Shown in pieces: positions 8,865 through 17,565 of a stretch of DNA of 64,000 bases. Source of the stretch: Shinella lacus (GTDB lineage: Bacteria > Pseudomonadota > Alphaproteobacteria > Rhizobiales > Rhizobiaceae); NCBI RefSeq assembly GCF_010994755.1, contig NZ_WHSB02000001.1:1-64000 (forward strand), in the 5' to 3' direction. Every line of letters starts with the position of its first letter. Positions within the stretch are counted from its first letter, which is position 1. The notes under the pieces were generated by a model, which made no database searches, had not been told where the DNA came from, and saw nothing but the letters and a program-made list of their open reading frames with translations. The position numbers and the translations under genes were made by a program.

Positions 8865-9965
8865 TTATAGAGACGCGTCAAAACGCTGCTTCAGCCAGGA
8901 CCGCAGCCAGCCGAGCGCTTCATCGTCGAAGACGACGGCGCTGCGAACGTTGCGGGTTGCCGCCTCCCCCGTCGCCTGAGGCTCTTCCCCAAGCAGGTCG
9001 GTTGCCTTCTTCTTGAGCGCCGGATCGGCTTCGAAGTCGGCAAGCAGCTTGCTCACAGCGCCTTCATAAGTCGTCACGACCTCATCCGGTGTGCCTTCCG
9101 GCAGCAGGATCGCCCTGGTCGCCATCACGTTGAGGTTGAACACGGAATCCCATGCCTTGCGCGCCGGGCCGGACAACGGCTCGCCCTTCAGCTTTTCGTA
9201 GACCTCCAGGAAATGCGGTAGATCCGGATTGGCGGGGTCGCGCACGACCTTCCCGTTGTCGTCCGCAAAACCGAGCGTGAAGAGCGGCACAACCTCCCCG
9301 CTGTCGACCAATGGCTTGGCGAGCTTCTGGTAGGCATTGTTGATCGCGAAATCGAGGTTGAGTTCACCGCGCTCGAAGGCCGGAAAAGCGTCGCCACGGT
9401 TGAGGCCGAAAACCGGACGCACTTTCACACCGAGAAGGTCCATTGCCATGAGAACGCGCATGTCGCCGCCGGTCGGATTGTTGGCGCCGAGCGTGACGTC
9501 CTTGCCTTCGAGCTGGGGCAGTTCGTCTGCCGTCTTGATGCCGAGGGCACTGCTCATATAGACTACGGTGCCCTGGGCGGAGCTGATAATCGGGATCCAT
9601 TTGTCGAGATTGTATTGCGCGCGCTGGTCCTTGAAGGTGAAGTTCAGCATCACGGACGCGCTGGCTGCGATGATATCCGTGCCGTCCTTCTTGGCGCGTT
9701 GCTCGAACTGGTTGCTGCCGGCAATCGCGCCTGCCCCTTCGACATTCTTGATCACTATCGTCGGCTGCCCGGGCAAGCGCTCGGCAATCAGCGGTGTCAG
9801 GAACCGCGCATAGAGATCCGCCCCACCGCCTGCCGCATAGGGCACGGTGACCGTGATCCTCTGACCGGCGAAGTCGGTTTCGGCCACAGCCGAACCGGCA
9901 AAGCCCGTACAGCAGACCAAGCCGGCTGTAACAAGCAGCGCATATTTCCACGTCTTAAAAAGCAT
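8865..9965 (-). CDS. TctC-family periplasmic binding protein (TTT transporter)
   Basis: A 366-residue tripartite tricarboxylate transporter receptor. It has a clear Sec signal peptide (hydrophobic run LLVTAGLVCCTGFAG, cleavage near AVAET), then the family N-terminus (RITVTVPYAAGGGADLYARF). GGAGGAGG precedes the ATG. It delivers the ligand to the TctAB fusion encoded 84 bases downstream and is first in the operon. The TGAAA/TTTCA dyad at 10010-10024 lies 45 bases upstream, so induction by the cluster's IclR protein is likely. Ligand identity cannot be read from sequence. Confidence 0.9.
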   Translation of the reverse strand: MLFKTWKYALLVTAGLVCCTGFAGSAVAETDFAGQRITVTVPYAAGGGADLYARFLTPLIAERLPGQPTIVIKNVEGAGAIAGSNQFEQRAKKDGTDIIAASASVMLNFTFKDQRAQYNLDKWIPIISSAQGTVVYMSSALGIKTADELPQLEGKDVTLGANNPTGGDMRVLMAMDLLGVKVRPVFGLNRGDAFPAFERGELNLDFAINNAYQKLAKPLVDSGEVVPLFTLGFADDNGKVVRDPANPDLPHFLEVYEKLKGEPLSGPARKAWDSVFNLNVMATRAILLPEGTPDEVVTTYEGAVSKLLADFEADPALKKKATDLLGEEPQATGEAATRNVRSAVVFDDEALGWLRSWLKQRFDASL

Positions 9966-10009
9966 GCGTATCCTCCTCCTGATCGCGCAATACCGTATGT
10001 CTCATCTAG

Positions 10010-10024
10010 TGAAACGGTATTTCA
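10010..10024. promoter_or_regulatory. Operator-like dyad TGAAA-CGGTA-TTTCA
   Basis: Same half-sites and spacing as at 2033 and 5733 but with a different spacer, located 45 bases upstream of the TctC start. Conservation of the arms and not the spacer supports a protein-binding dyad, most simply for the cluster's IclR protein. Confidence 0.6.
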
Positions 10025-10170
10025 TATATAAGCACAGAGTTCAGCGCCGTGCAAATGCTTTGCTCGGGCGAGCCGACGCTGAGCAAAATCGACACTGCGA
10101 TTGCACACGGAACGTCCTTGAGGCAGATCAGAGCCGCGCGGCATTCGACGCTTTGAGTGATGGGATACTG

Positions 10171-10353
10171 ATGGCGACAACTGAGCAGAAGATTGCTAGG
10201 CGACCGATTAAGAAGTCTTTTGGGGCCTATTTAGCTTCAAAAATGGCCGAAAACACCGCCGGCCTTATTGCAGAACAACGTCAATCGACCACCGAAAATA
10301 CGAAGGCACGTGCGAATATACTGCATTTTTTCCAAAAAAACCGCACGGGCTAG
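10171..10353 (+). CDS. Possible small lysine- and glutamine-rich protein
   Basis: A 60-codon frame starting MATTEQKIARRPIKKSFGAY and ending in a TAG. A GATGGGA stretch lies a few bases upstream. Amino-acid use looks protein-like (charged, amphipathic), unlike neighbouring frames. No family is recognised. It could be a small gene or the remnant of a larger one. Confidence 0.3.
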   Translation: MATTEQKIARRPIKKSFGAYLASKMAENTAGLIAEQRQSTTENTKARANILHFFQKNRTG

Positions 10354-10979
10354 AGTAAGAAGATAACGATCGATAATTTCGCGAGCGTATAATTTTCAGT
10401 CTTCAATGGGCTAACGACGCCTATCGCTGGAAACAAGCCAGAAAGCACCGCTCCGAATACTCATGTGGACGCCCACCCGCAGAATTCAATAGCGAACGAT
10501 TGCTTCGATATCCACGCTGTGAGACGACAATACACATTGGATATGCGGCGAAAGAACCGCCCCCCTTGTTTAAAGCCGTCGACAAACCAATGCCCGCTTT
10601 CTATTTCAGATGGAGGTCAAGGCATACTGAGAGAAAAAGACTTGCTGCTTCATGCAGAGCGATCGAGTGAAATTATAGAGTACGCGCATCTTTGGATGCG
10701 CGCAGTAGTCACGCTCAATTTGCAGATCTTTCAGAAATGACATTCGAGATCTGTCATTCACTCCTCGACTTCCCGCCCCGATAACCTTGTCGGACCTATG
10801 CCATCGCTTCCTTTCTTCACCTGGATATGGCTTGAGCCTCACTGGCGGAAAAATGGATGACCAAAGCGTCTTTCGAGAGACGCGGCAAAAAACAAACCGG
10901 TTTAAGCTACTATTCATTTCCTGTGAACAAGCCGCTACGATTGAGCGGACTATTGTAATACGTTATGGCGTCTCTCGCC

Positions 10980-11135
10980 TTAGCCATGCTTATAGAAGCC
11001 AATCTGTTGGCCTCCCAACTCAGACCCCTTGAGCAATAGCTCGTACATTTTTCTCCACTCGCGGATCAAGAGGTCTTCTAGCGGCGACGTAGGAGCCGAC
11101 TTCAGCTGGTCGTGTTCCTCGCGCCTGAGCCACAT
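10980..11135 (-). CDS. Possible small protein or gene remnant
   Basis: A 51-codon minus-strand frame, too short for routine calling. It begins MWLRREEHDQLKSAPTSPLE and continues with DLLIREWRKMYELL. The same frame stays open upstream for about 24 codons (QRWRVWAAAAPSYIRATN) before a stop. Codon use resembles real coding sequence, so it may be the tail of a decayed gene. No family is recognised. Confidence 0.3.
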   Translation of the reverse strand: MWLRREEHDQLKSAPTSPLEDLLIREWRKMYELLLKGSELGGQQIGFYKHG

Positions 11136-12475
11136 ATTAGTTGCCCGTATATAACTAGGTGCTGCGGCAGCCCAAACCCTCCATCTCTGGCCAACGTGAA
11201 ACGCCCTTGCACACTATCTCACTTCTTCTCTGAGACGAACAGAATGAGGTCTATCCTTCCGAGATCGAGCTAACCTCCGCTGCACATGATTCACTAATTT
11301 CCCCTCACGGTGAGGTGTCTAAATGCTTGGCCAAGATAAGTGCCCTATAAAGGAGAGGCGCGAACAATTTTGGGATGCGCCTCTAACACCCGGCTATGAC
11401 AAGCGCAAAATTCGCATGGAGACCGTACCAGTAAAAAGGAGCGTGTTGCCGATGTACCTACTGCCCTGCTATTTATCTGGGAAATACATTCTCAGAGCGG
11501 TATCTTTTTCACGCGTCTGTGATGCTAATCGATACCGTTAGATCCGGAGACCCCTCTTTTCGCGACGAAGAGCGAGTTTATTCGAGGCCGTCCAATTTGC
11601 GAAGACATAAACCAGTTAGAGCACGAATATTGCAAGTTCCGATCGGCTTAATTGATCGAACCGAGACCGGAGATCTTGATCTTCGCAACATGATGGCGAA
11701 TTGAAACGACGTATCTAGCCGGTTCTCTTGGCAGCCCTGTGACACAACAATGATGCGCGGCCGCTAACAGAAAGCGACTACATTGCATGCCGCGCTCATT
11801 TCCGGCGAGAATAGAATTTGTGGTCATTTTTATGCGATGGCGGGCACTCCCTGCTTCGACATGGCACTGTTAATACTTCACTACGTACGGAAGACCGAAC
11901 CTACGATGGCCAAATGTGCACTCAAAGGACGGCAGAAGTCATGGCGATGAAAAGGCCCAAATCTCAAAGGGCGCGGACGAGAAATAATTAAGCGCCGGCA
12001 TCACGCGCTAGCTTGAGTCGGAATGAGGTATAACCAACCGCGTTGAAGTCAAATTTTTGTCCCCATTCACGCTGTCTTCACTCAATCCCGTATCGCCGCG
12101 TGCTGTTTCTAACGATTGCAGTTTCCAACGCTCAGAACGCCACGACAGCCTTCCAAAAATTTAAATACGATCCGAGTGTGTTTAGATTTTTTGCGCCCTT
12201 TGTGACCGTGGTTTCTAGTTCGAGGCACGAATGCCCCACCTTTTATACTTTTGGGCAGCGAGACCTAGAAGTCGCCGGTGATCTTTAAAGTAATAGATCG
12301 TTCAGATCGCTCGAAGATCGAACGCCGTTTTAGAACATAGTGGTCTTGCGCACCTCCTCGTCCACCGATTTATCTCTCTGTATGCGATTGTAGTCGCGAG
12401 AACGCATCGCGAGATTTCACGTTGGGAAACGAGCGTGAACTATTTGTTTTCGACACCGCGAACCTGGCTTCAGAC

Positions 12476-12491
12476 CCTGACAGCTGTCAGG
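12476..12491. promoter_or_regulatory. Palindrome CCTGACA-GC-TGTCAGG, possible second parS
   Basis: A perfect 16-base palindrome, extended by one G-C pair on each side (12475-12492), and identical to the repB-proximal palindrome at 17654-17669 except for the two central bases. It is followed by seven T residues, so a plus-strand rho-independent terminator is the main alternative. No gene is recognised upstream that would need one. The shared 7-base arms favour a common DNA-binding protein, RepB being the obvious candidate. Confidence 0.5.
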
Positions 12492-13464
12492 GTTTTTTTC
12501 ACTGCTCAGAAAGCTCAAGGCTCGGCTTACCACCGCCGCCTTTTGCTGTTAGCGCCAAAAACAACACGCTCGATCAAGTAGGGACGGAATATTTTGCGCT
12601 TGCCGATCCAAAAATAGCGGTTCACGGCTGCGCATGAACTGCACAACTCCCGATGGCTGTAGAAGAGCCAAATTAGCTAAAGGGTCTTAGCCGGCTAATA
12701 AAATCTGATAACGTGCACATTGAGATACGCGCGGCCGAAATCATGGCCTTCGGAGTGGTGGCACAACAAATGCGCACGACATATTAGCATCACTTGAGTA
12801 TGAGCCCTAGAGTTGTCGAGGCTTCCACCCATGGACGTCGTCCACTCTCAAGTTGGCTCTACACGGCACAGCCGCGCACATTGCTTAAGCTCCTGTAAAG
12901 CAGATCTTTTCGAATTGGGATTCGCTGTGACAAGAAGATCATGAAAAATGACAAGAGGCAGAAAAATCGTCAAGAAGTTTCACCGATCTGACGCCAGACG
13001 CGCGGGGTGGATCATGAGCGTGAGGTAAGCGCTCAATAGGAGCAACGAAATCCTAGCAAGATAAAACGAACTGGCTCAAGGCCGACAGATCACGCGGCTA
13101 AGCCGTTAAAATGGCAAACAGATTGGCCATGGAGCGAACTATCCGGGAATACTGTGCGATATCGAACGGAATTTTTAAAGAGGTGGCTATCTGGATCATT
13201 CGGCCGAAGCATGATGAAGCCGCTCCGGCTTCTCGATCTCTTTATCTGCGAGTCGAATATGCAGCCCTGCTGGGTACCGTCGGCGCATTGAAATCTTCTT
13301 CTCCACCTCATAATGCAACGTTATCCATAAGATCATCGAGGCCGCGCCAGTGAATCCGCACTGAGGACGGTACAAAGCATTGTTGGACTTGCCGCGAGCC
13401 CAAATCCTGACCAAAGCAGTAAACGGGGAACAAGACCCACGACCCGAGCGATCGCCGCGAAAGC

Positions 13465-13494
13465 AGAGGCAGGGGCAGGGGCAGGGGCAGGGCT
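13465..13494 (+). repeat. Short tandem repeat of AGGGGC
   Basis: Three perfect AGGGGC hexamers (13471-13488), flanked by one imperfect unit on each side (AGAGGC and AGGGCT). It lies 40 bases left of the IS1-family element. No function is apparent. Confidence 0.8.
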
Positions 13495-13543
13495 GCGTAT
13501 GTTAACGCATGACGTATCTGCCCCCCTCAGGGGGCATTGATTA

Positions 13544-13921
13544 CTATCGACTGTTTCGGATGAGATGCCTGTTGAAGAACAGGTCGAGGGTGATGTCGAG
13601 CATCTGAATGGTTTTGGAATAGCGCTTGGATCGGCGATTGAGGCGGGCGAGGTTGTCGCGAATGGATGAATTTGCCGATTTAATCAAATGGGTCCGCGCC
13701 TTGGTCTGTTCGTGCCGCTCAGGCCCGCCATTCCGCTCGAAGGCTAGCTGATAGCAGGAGTTCGCATCGGTGAAGACCGTCGCGATGTCGCCAACAGCCA
13801 GCTTGATCAACGTGTAGAGGGCGAGAGCAATGGAGACGCCGTTGTCCCCGATGTGATAGGCCACGGCACGGCGCTGGTGCCGGCTATAAGCAGTCCAGAT
13901 GACCGCCCGGTGCTGTTTTTT
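13544..13921 (-). CDS. IS1-family transposase, -1 frame C-terminal part
   Basis: About 125 codons read in the -1 frame after a run of eight A residues (13916-13923). It carries the second part of the IS1 catalytic domain: AVAYHIGDNG, a TDANSCYQ segment with the second acidic residue, and SSIRDNLARLNRRSKRYSKTI, typical of InsB C-termini. It is expected as a fusion to the upstream frame by ribosomal slippage. Confidence 0.75.
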   Translation of the reverse strand, partial: KKQHRAVIWTAYSRHQRRAVAYHIGDNGVSIALALYTLIKLAVGDIATVFTDANSCYQLAFERNGGPERHEQTKARTHLIKSANSSIRDNLARLNRRSKRYSKTIQMLDITLDLFFNRHLIRNSR

Positions 13922-14244
13922 TTGACGAACGTGCAGATTTCGTCCATCTCGATGATGTCGGGTCCGGTGTCGTAGATCGGCGACAGCGCGTTCTTCGCCA
14001 CCATGGCGTCATGGGCTTTGCGGACCCAGGTGATAACGGGGGCAGCAGCACCGGTAAAGCGGGCGATCTTGCGGATGCCGACATTGTGGAGGTGCATGCC
14101 GAGGGCCAGCGCCTTGGTCGCGGCGCTGAAATTCGGCGTCCACTCGAGCGAATAACACTGGCAGGACCGGCAATGGAAGCGCTGCACGCCCCCATGCCTG
14201 CCGCTGCGACTGATGTCGCAACTCCCACAATGCCGACACACCAT
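13807..14244 (-). CDS. IS1-family transposase, zero-frame N-terminal part
   Basis: Starts at 14244 (MVCRHCGSCDISRSGRHGGV), 8 bases after AGGAGGG. The CxxC...CxxC zinc ribbon and helix-turn-helix (NVGIRKIARFTG) match InsA, and IEMDEI supplies the first catalytic aspartate of the InsB domain. The frame continues about 37 codons past an A AAA AAC heptamer in the correct phase for -1 slippage, giving a 145-residue product without frameshifting. In classical IS1 the heptamer lies at the end of insA, so here it is placed later. Confidence 0.75.
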   Translation of the reverse strand: MVCRHCGSCDISRSGRHGGVQRFHCRSCQCYSLEWTPNFSAATKALALGMHLHNVGIRKIARFTGAAAPVITWVRKAHDAMVAKNALSPIYDTGPDIIEMDEICTFVKKNSTGRSSGLLIAGTSAVPWPITSGTTASPLLSPSTR

Positions 14245-14342
14245 TTCAAAGCCCTCCTGAACGTGGAGCGCTATCATCACCCGTCAGCCTTTCCTGAACA
14301 TCGCCCTCCAGCCGCCAGTCCTCCTGCGCGGCTAGTCAATGC

Positions 14343-14982
14343 AAAGGGTCACCCACTCCGCGCGGCGTGGAATGGAATGGAATAGCCTTGCGCGCCTTTT
14401 CTCCGCGAATAATGGCACGGGATTTGGCTTGGTACACCAAACGCGATTGCGAACGTTTAATCAAAAGACCTCGTTCGGCATTTCGGAAAGTCTCGCAATG
14501 GGCAAATTCCCCAAAAAGCTGTGAAATGGATCAGAAGCCGGCAGTCACCTTTTTTTAAATAGCGCGCCGGTCCCCGGCTCAACATATCGCCGGTGGAGCG
14601 AGCTCGACTCGTCATCTAGAGCTCCCGGATGTCCCTTATTTTGTTGCTTCAAGCGGCGAGGGGCCGCGTCGCAAGCGACATTCAAGACGATGGGAGATGG
14701 TTTCGAGTTTCATGGCCATTCAATTGACGCTCCCCAATTTTTGAATTTGATAGGGGAATGTGTCTCATTAGGACATGTCTTCATACTGTATTGTAGAATA
14801 CTCTAATTCACTGAGCATGTGCTGGCTGGATACGTACTCTGTAACCCGAGCCCCAGAACTTCCCCAAAATTTTGGTAGAGTTCGCCGCGTCAAGCAGAAG
14901 GACGGAATAAACCGTGCACGGTTTACAGACGAGTAGATTGTCAAAATGACGAAGGGGCAGGAGAGCTTCAAGAGAACAGCCA
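14343..14982. other. Non-coding gap between two insertion sequences
   Basis: About 640 bases between the IS1-family and IS3-family elements. Short frames on both strands show no family resemblance and no coding bias. No structured repeat was noticed. It probably belongs to the same decayed segment as 9966-13533. Confidence 0.5.
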
Positions 14983-15015
14983 TGAATAGCCCCGAGTTTT
15001 GTAGACACCCTTGGG

Positions 15016-15912
15016 TTAGATTTTCTGCTGCCTTTCGAACTCAACGGGCGACAGCATTCTGTTTCTGACGTGCTTGCGTTTCGGGTTGTAGAACATCTCG
15101 ATGTAATCGAACACATCCTGGCGCGCTTCATCGCGTGAACGGTAAAGCCTGCGACGTATCCTTTCTCGCTTCAGAAGATTGAAGAAGCTCTCGGCCACCG
15201 CATTGTCGTGGCAGTTGCCGCGTCGGCTCATCGAGTGAACCAGATTGTGGTACCTGAGGAACGATGCCCAGTCCATGCTGGTGAACTGCGAACCCTGATC
15301 TGAATGGATCAGCACCTTGTCCTTCGGCTTTCGCCTCCACACCGCCATCAGTAGAGCCTGCAATACAACATCGGTGGTTTGGCGGCTCTGTAGTGCCCAA
15401 CCGATCACACGACGCGAATAGAGGTCGATGACAACGGCGAGATAGACGAAGCCCGCGCAGGTTCGAATGTAGGTGATGTCCGTCACCCAGGCAGTGTCTG
15501 GATCCGTCACGTCGAATTGCCGGTCGAGCGTATTATCGACGACGACAGACGGTCTGCCGCCATAGATGCCGGGACGGCGTTTGTAACCGATCTGCGCCTT
15601 GATCCCGGCGAGACGCGTCAGACGCGCGACCCGGTTCGGGCAGCACATCTCTCCCTGATCGAGAAGATCGTCGTGCAGCTTGCGATAACCGTAGACCTTG
15701 CCGCTCTCTTCCCATGCCTTCAGGAGTAGATCGGTCTGTCGCTTGTCCTCGCTGGCCCGCATGCTCAGCGGGCTCTTCAGCCAGGTGTAAAATCCGCTGG
15801 GATGAACCCGCAGAAGACGGCACATCGTCCGCACTGAAAACTGCAAGCGATGCAAGGCAATGAACGCGTACTTCACTTTGCATCCCTGGCGAAATACGCG
15901 GCCGCTTTTTTT
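15016..15912 (-). CDS. IS3-family transposase OrfB (integrase domain)
   Basis: An rve-type integrase with an N-terminal HTH_21 segment (GYRKLHDDLLDQG) and the DDE residues in DTAWVTDITYI, LIHSDQGSQF and DNAVAESFFNLLKRE, with the usual D-D-35-E spacing. It is translated mainly as an OrfAB fusion by -1 slippage on the A7 run at 15906-15912. The reading frame is intact to its stop. Confidence 0.9.
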   Translation of the reverse strand, partial: KKSGRVFRQGCKVKYAFIALHRLQFSVRTMCRLLRVHPSGFYTWLKSPLSMRASEDKRQTDLLLKAWEESGKVYGYRKLHDDLLDQGEMCCPNRVARLTRLAGIKAQIGYKRRPGIYGGRPSVVVDNTLDRQFDVTDPDTAWVTDITYIRTCAGFVYLAVVIDLYSRRVIGWALQSRQTTDVVLQALLMAVWRRKPKDKVLIHSDQGSQFTSMDWASFLRYHNLVHSMSRRGNCHDNAVAESFFNLLKRERIRRRLYRSRDEARQDVFDYIEMFYNPKRKHVRNRMLSPVEFERQQKI

Positions 15913-16142
15913 AGGATGTCTCGCTCCTCGGTGACGCGAGCCAGTTCCTTCTTCAACCGCCTGATCTCCTCGGCCTCGTCGTTGCCCTTGGCGTTCGACG
16001 ATGCAAACTTCTTCTTCCATTCGTAGAGGGAATGCTGGCTCACCCCGAGCCGCTGCGAAACCTCCGCAACCGGATAGCCTCGCTCCGTGATCTGGCGAAC
16101 AGCGTCACGCTTAAATTCTTCGCTGAAATTCGATTTGCTCAT
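15873..16142 (-). CDS. IS3-family OrfA (helix-turn-helix)
   Basis: An 89-residue OrfA with a transposase_8 HTH (AVRQITERGYPVAEVSQRLG) followed by a leucine-zipper coiled coil (EIRRLKKELARVTEERDILKK). It binds the element's ends and regulates transposition. The slippery run A AAA AAA G near its 3' end allows the -1 shift into orfB. Confidence 0.9.
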   Translation of the reverse strand: MSKSNFSEEFKRDAVRQITERGYPVAEVSQRLGVSQHSLYEWKKKFASSNAKGNDEAEEIRRLKKELARVTEERDILKKAAAYFARDAK

Positions 16143-16226
16143 GATGCTCTTCCTGCCTCAAAATTAGGAAAGAAGGCGTCTACAAATCTAGGGGCTATTC
16201 AACTTATTGTCTCGGAGGGAAGGGGA

Positions 16227-16247
16227 GGGCTCTCTTTTCGGGAGCCC
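16227..16247 (-). terminator. Hairpin downstream of repC
   Basis: GGGCTC and GAGCCC arms around a 9-base loop, 11 bases past the repC stop. No strong U tract follows on the minus strand, so termination is only plausible. Confidence 0.35.
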
Positions 16248-16257
16248 CTTCACACAT

Positions 16258-17472
16258 TCACCCAGCCTCCCGTGCGCCCTCACCGCCAGATCTCAACAGC
16301 GCCATCAAAACCGGGCCGAGTGAAAATTCTCCGCGGCGGGCGCGGGAGGTTAGGTTGCGCAGGTATCCGCCGGGTGAATTGATGTGGCCAGCTCGTTCGA
16401 GGATGCAGGCGAGGGTGACTGCGGCGTTTTCGGATCCCATGACCTCGCATGCTTCCTCGTAGGCCGACGGGCTTATTCCCAGCATCGAGCGGGCAACGAT
16501 CGCTGCAGACATCATGTCGCGCCAGTTGCCAATCGTGCCGGCGGGTCCGTATGCGCTGATCTCCTGACAGGCCTTTAAGACCAATCCCAAAGGGAAGGGG
16601 AGGGGTGGTTGTGCATTTGGCTTCAGGTTTTTGCTCGGGATCGCCCCCAGCTCGGTTTCTGAGCTTGGTTCAAGTTCACGTATGGATTCGGTTTTTGAAT
16701 TCTGTATATGCTGCCCACTTTGAGCGGCATTGCTGCTCGTCTTCTTCGAATTGTCGAAGTTTTCCAGCATGTTGACGACCTTCTCCTGCAGGAGCGTCAA
16801 TTCTGCGCTAATTTTGATCGCGTCCGCCATCGTCGGGGCACGGGAAATTTGGCTTATGAGGCTGATATAGATGTCTTCGATCGCCGCCCAGTCGCCTGGA
16901 GCCCCCTCCTCTATCGCGGCGCTAATCAACTTGCGTACGTCGCGGCGGCGGATGGTGAGCTCCTCCTTTGCGCGGCGGAAGGCGGCGCGCTCAGCGGCGA
17001 CCTTCTGTGCCATCTCCGCGAGTTCCTCGGCGCGCAGCAGGAGAGGGGATATATCGAAGCCAAAGGCGGATTCGATCGTCCCGCTCCTATCCTTGCGGGC
17101 GTAGCGCTTGCCGTTGGCGCTGTCCTTGCGGATGACCAGGCCTGACTCGACCAGAAAGGCAAGGTGCCTGCGCAGCGTTGCGCCCGCCATCCCGTGGGCG
17201 CGGATGCTCAGCTGTGCGTTCGATGGGAAGACGACGAGTTGCGCGTCCTGGCGCAGTTCGTTCTCCGGATAGAAGCTCAGCAAGGCGTCGAGTACGGCCA
17301 GGCTACGGTCTTGCAGCCCGAGAAGCACACGGGCTTCGGACGCGTCCCGAAAGACTTTCCATTTGTCAGCCCGCTTGCCCGCGGGGATCTCGGCCGTTGC
17401 GACTTGCTGCCTGACCAAGGCAAGCGAAATCGGCCGCCGCCCGAAGGGCGTCGTTACATTTCCACTCTGCAT
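16258..17472 (-). CDS. repC: Replication initiator RepC
   Basis: A 404-residue RepC of the repABC family, with the family N-terminus (TTPFGRRPISLALVRQQVA) and a DNA-binding N-terminal half. A low-complexity middle (SKKTSSNAAQSGQHIQNS) precedes the conserved C-terminus (GGYLRNLTSRARRGEFSLGP). RepC is the essential initiator, limited by RepAB autorepression and by an antisense RNA in the repB-repC gap. The known origin of such replicons lies within repC, where an AT-rich stretch is present (see 16680-16760). The length is normal and the gene is intact. Confidence 0.95.
   Translation of the reverse strand: MQSGNVTTPFGRRPISLALVRQQVATAEIPAGKRADKWKVFRDASEARVLLGLQDRSLAVLDALLSFYPENELRQDAQLVVFPSNAQLSIRAHGMAGATLRRHLAFLVESGLVIRKDSANGKRYARKDRSGTIESAFGFDISPLLLRAEELAEMAQKVAAERAAFRRAKEELTIRRRDVRKLISAAIEEGAPGDWAAIEDIYISLISQISRAPTMADAIKISAELTLLQEKVVNMLENFDNSKKTSSNAAQSGQHIQNSKTESIRELEPSSETELGAIPSKNLKPNAQPPLPFPLGLVLKACQEISAYGPAGTIGNWRDMMSAAIVARSMLGISPSAYEEACEVMGSENAAVTLACILERAGHINSPGGYLRNLTSRARRGEFSLGPVLMALLRSGGEGAREAG
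16680..16760. other. Probable replication origin inside repC
   Basis: The middle of repC contains a locally AT-rich stretch with the short dyad CTTCGA-ATTG-TCGAAG (16744-16759). In characterised repABC plasmids the origin maps to an AT-rich segment in the central part of repC. Placement here is by analogy. Confidence 0.4.
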
Positions 17473-17565
17473 TTTCTCTCACCTTCGACAAGGCAAAAGA
17501 AATCCGCTCACCAAAAACGGTGCCAAAGACGCTTGACTAAGATTCGTGGAAATGCGAGTCTCGAA

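Larger units (their letters stand above)
9966..13533. other. Gene-poor, AT-richer segment of about 3.5 kb
   Basis: Apart from the TctC operator at its left end, this stretch holds no recognisable gene. Open frames are short, on both strands, and lack the codon bias of the flanks; base composition is visibly more A+T-rich. Two short frames with some protein-like character (10171-10353 plus, 10980-11135 minus) are listed separately. An 18-base palindrome followed by a T run (12475-12499) and a short tandem repeat (13465-13494) are the structured elements seen. It probably represents decayed or acquired DNA between the catabolic cluster and the replication region. Confidence 0.6.
13534..14342 (-). 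mobile_element. IS1-family insertion sequence
   Basis: About 0.8 kb carrying an IS1-type transposase in two frames. The proposed ends are imperfect inverted repeats, GCATTGATTA at 13534-13543 and TAGTCAATGC at 14333-14342; the true tips may lie slightly further out. A 7-base-pair hairpin (TGCCCCC/GGGGGCA, 13519-13536) abuts the left end. No clear target duplication was found. The element interrupts nothing recognisable. Confidence 0.7.
14983..16201 (-). mobile_element. Complete IS3-family insertion sequence, about 1.2 kb
   Basis: Bounded by inverted repeats starting TGAATAGCCCC: the left copy begins at 14983 and the right copy reads inward from 16201. Similarity continues inward through TTTGTAGAC on both sides. 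It contains orfA (15873-16142) and orfB (15016-15912) in the usual overlapping -1 arrangement, both apparently intact, so it may be active. No target duplication is evident in the immediate flanks. It lies 57 bases beyond the end of repC. Confidence 0.85.

Noticed and set aside
12043-12288. Short frames in the gene-poor segment, for example 10465-10740, 12043-12288 and 13111-13353
   Set aside because: No ribosome site, no codon bias and no recognisable motif; equally long frames occur on the opposite strand.
12475-12499. The 12475 palindrome treated only as a terminator
   Set aside because: The T run fits, but no upstream gene is supported and the same arms occur beside repB without a T run, so the parS reading was kept with the terminator as the alternative.
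13465-13494. AGGGGC tandem repeat considered as a CRISPR or iteron array
   Set aside because: Units are 6 bases with no spacers and lie away from repC; it is a simple sequence repeat.
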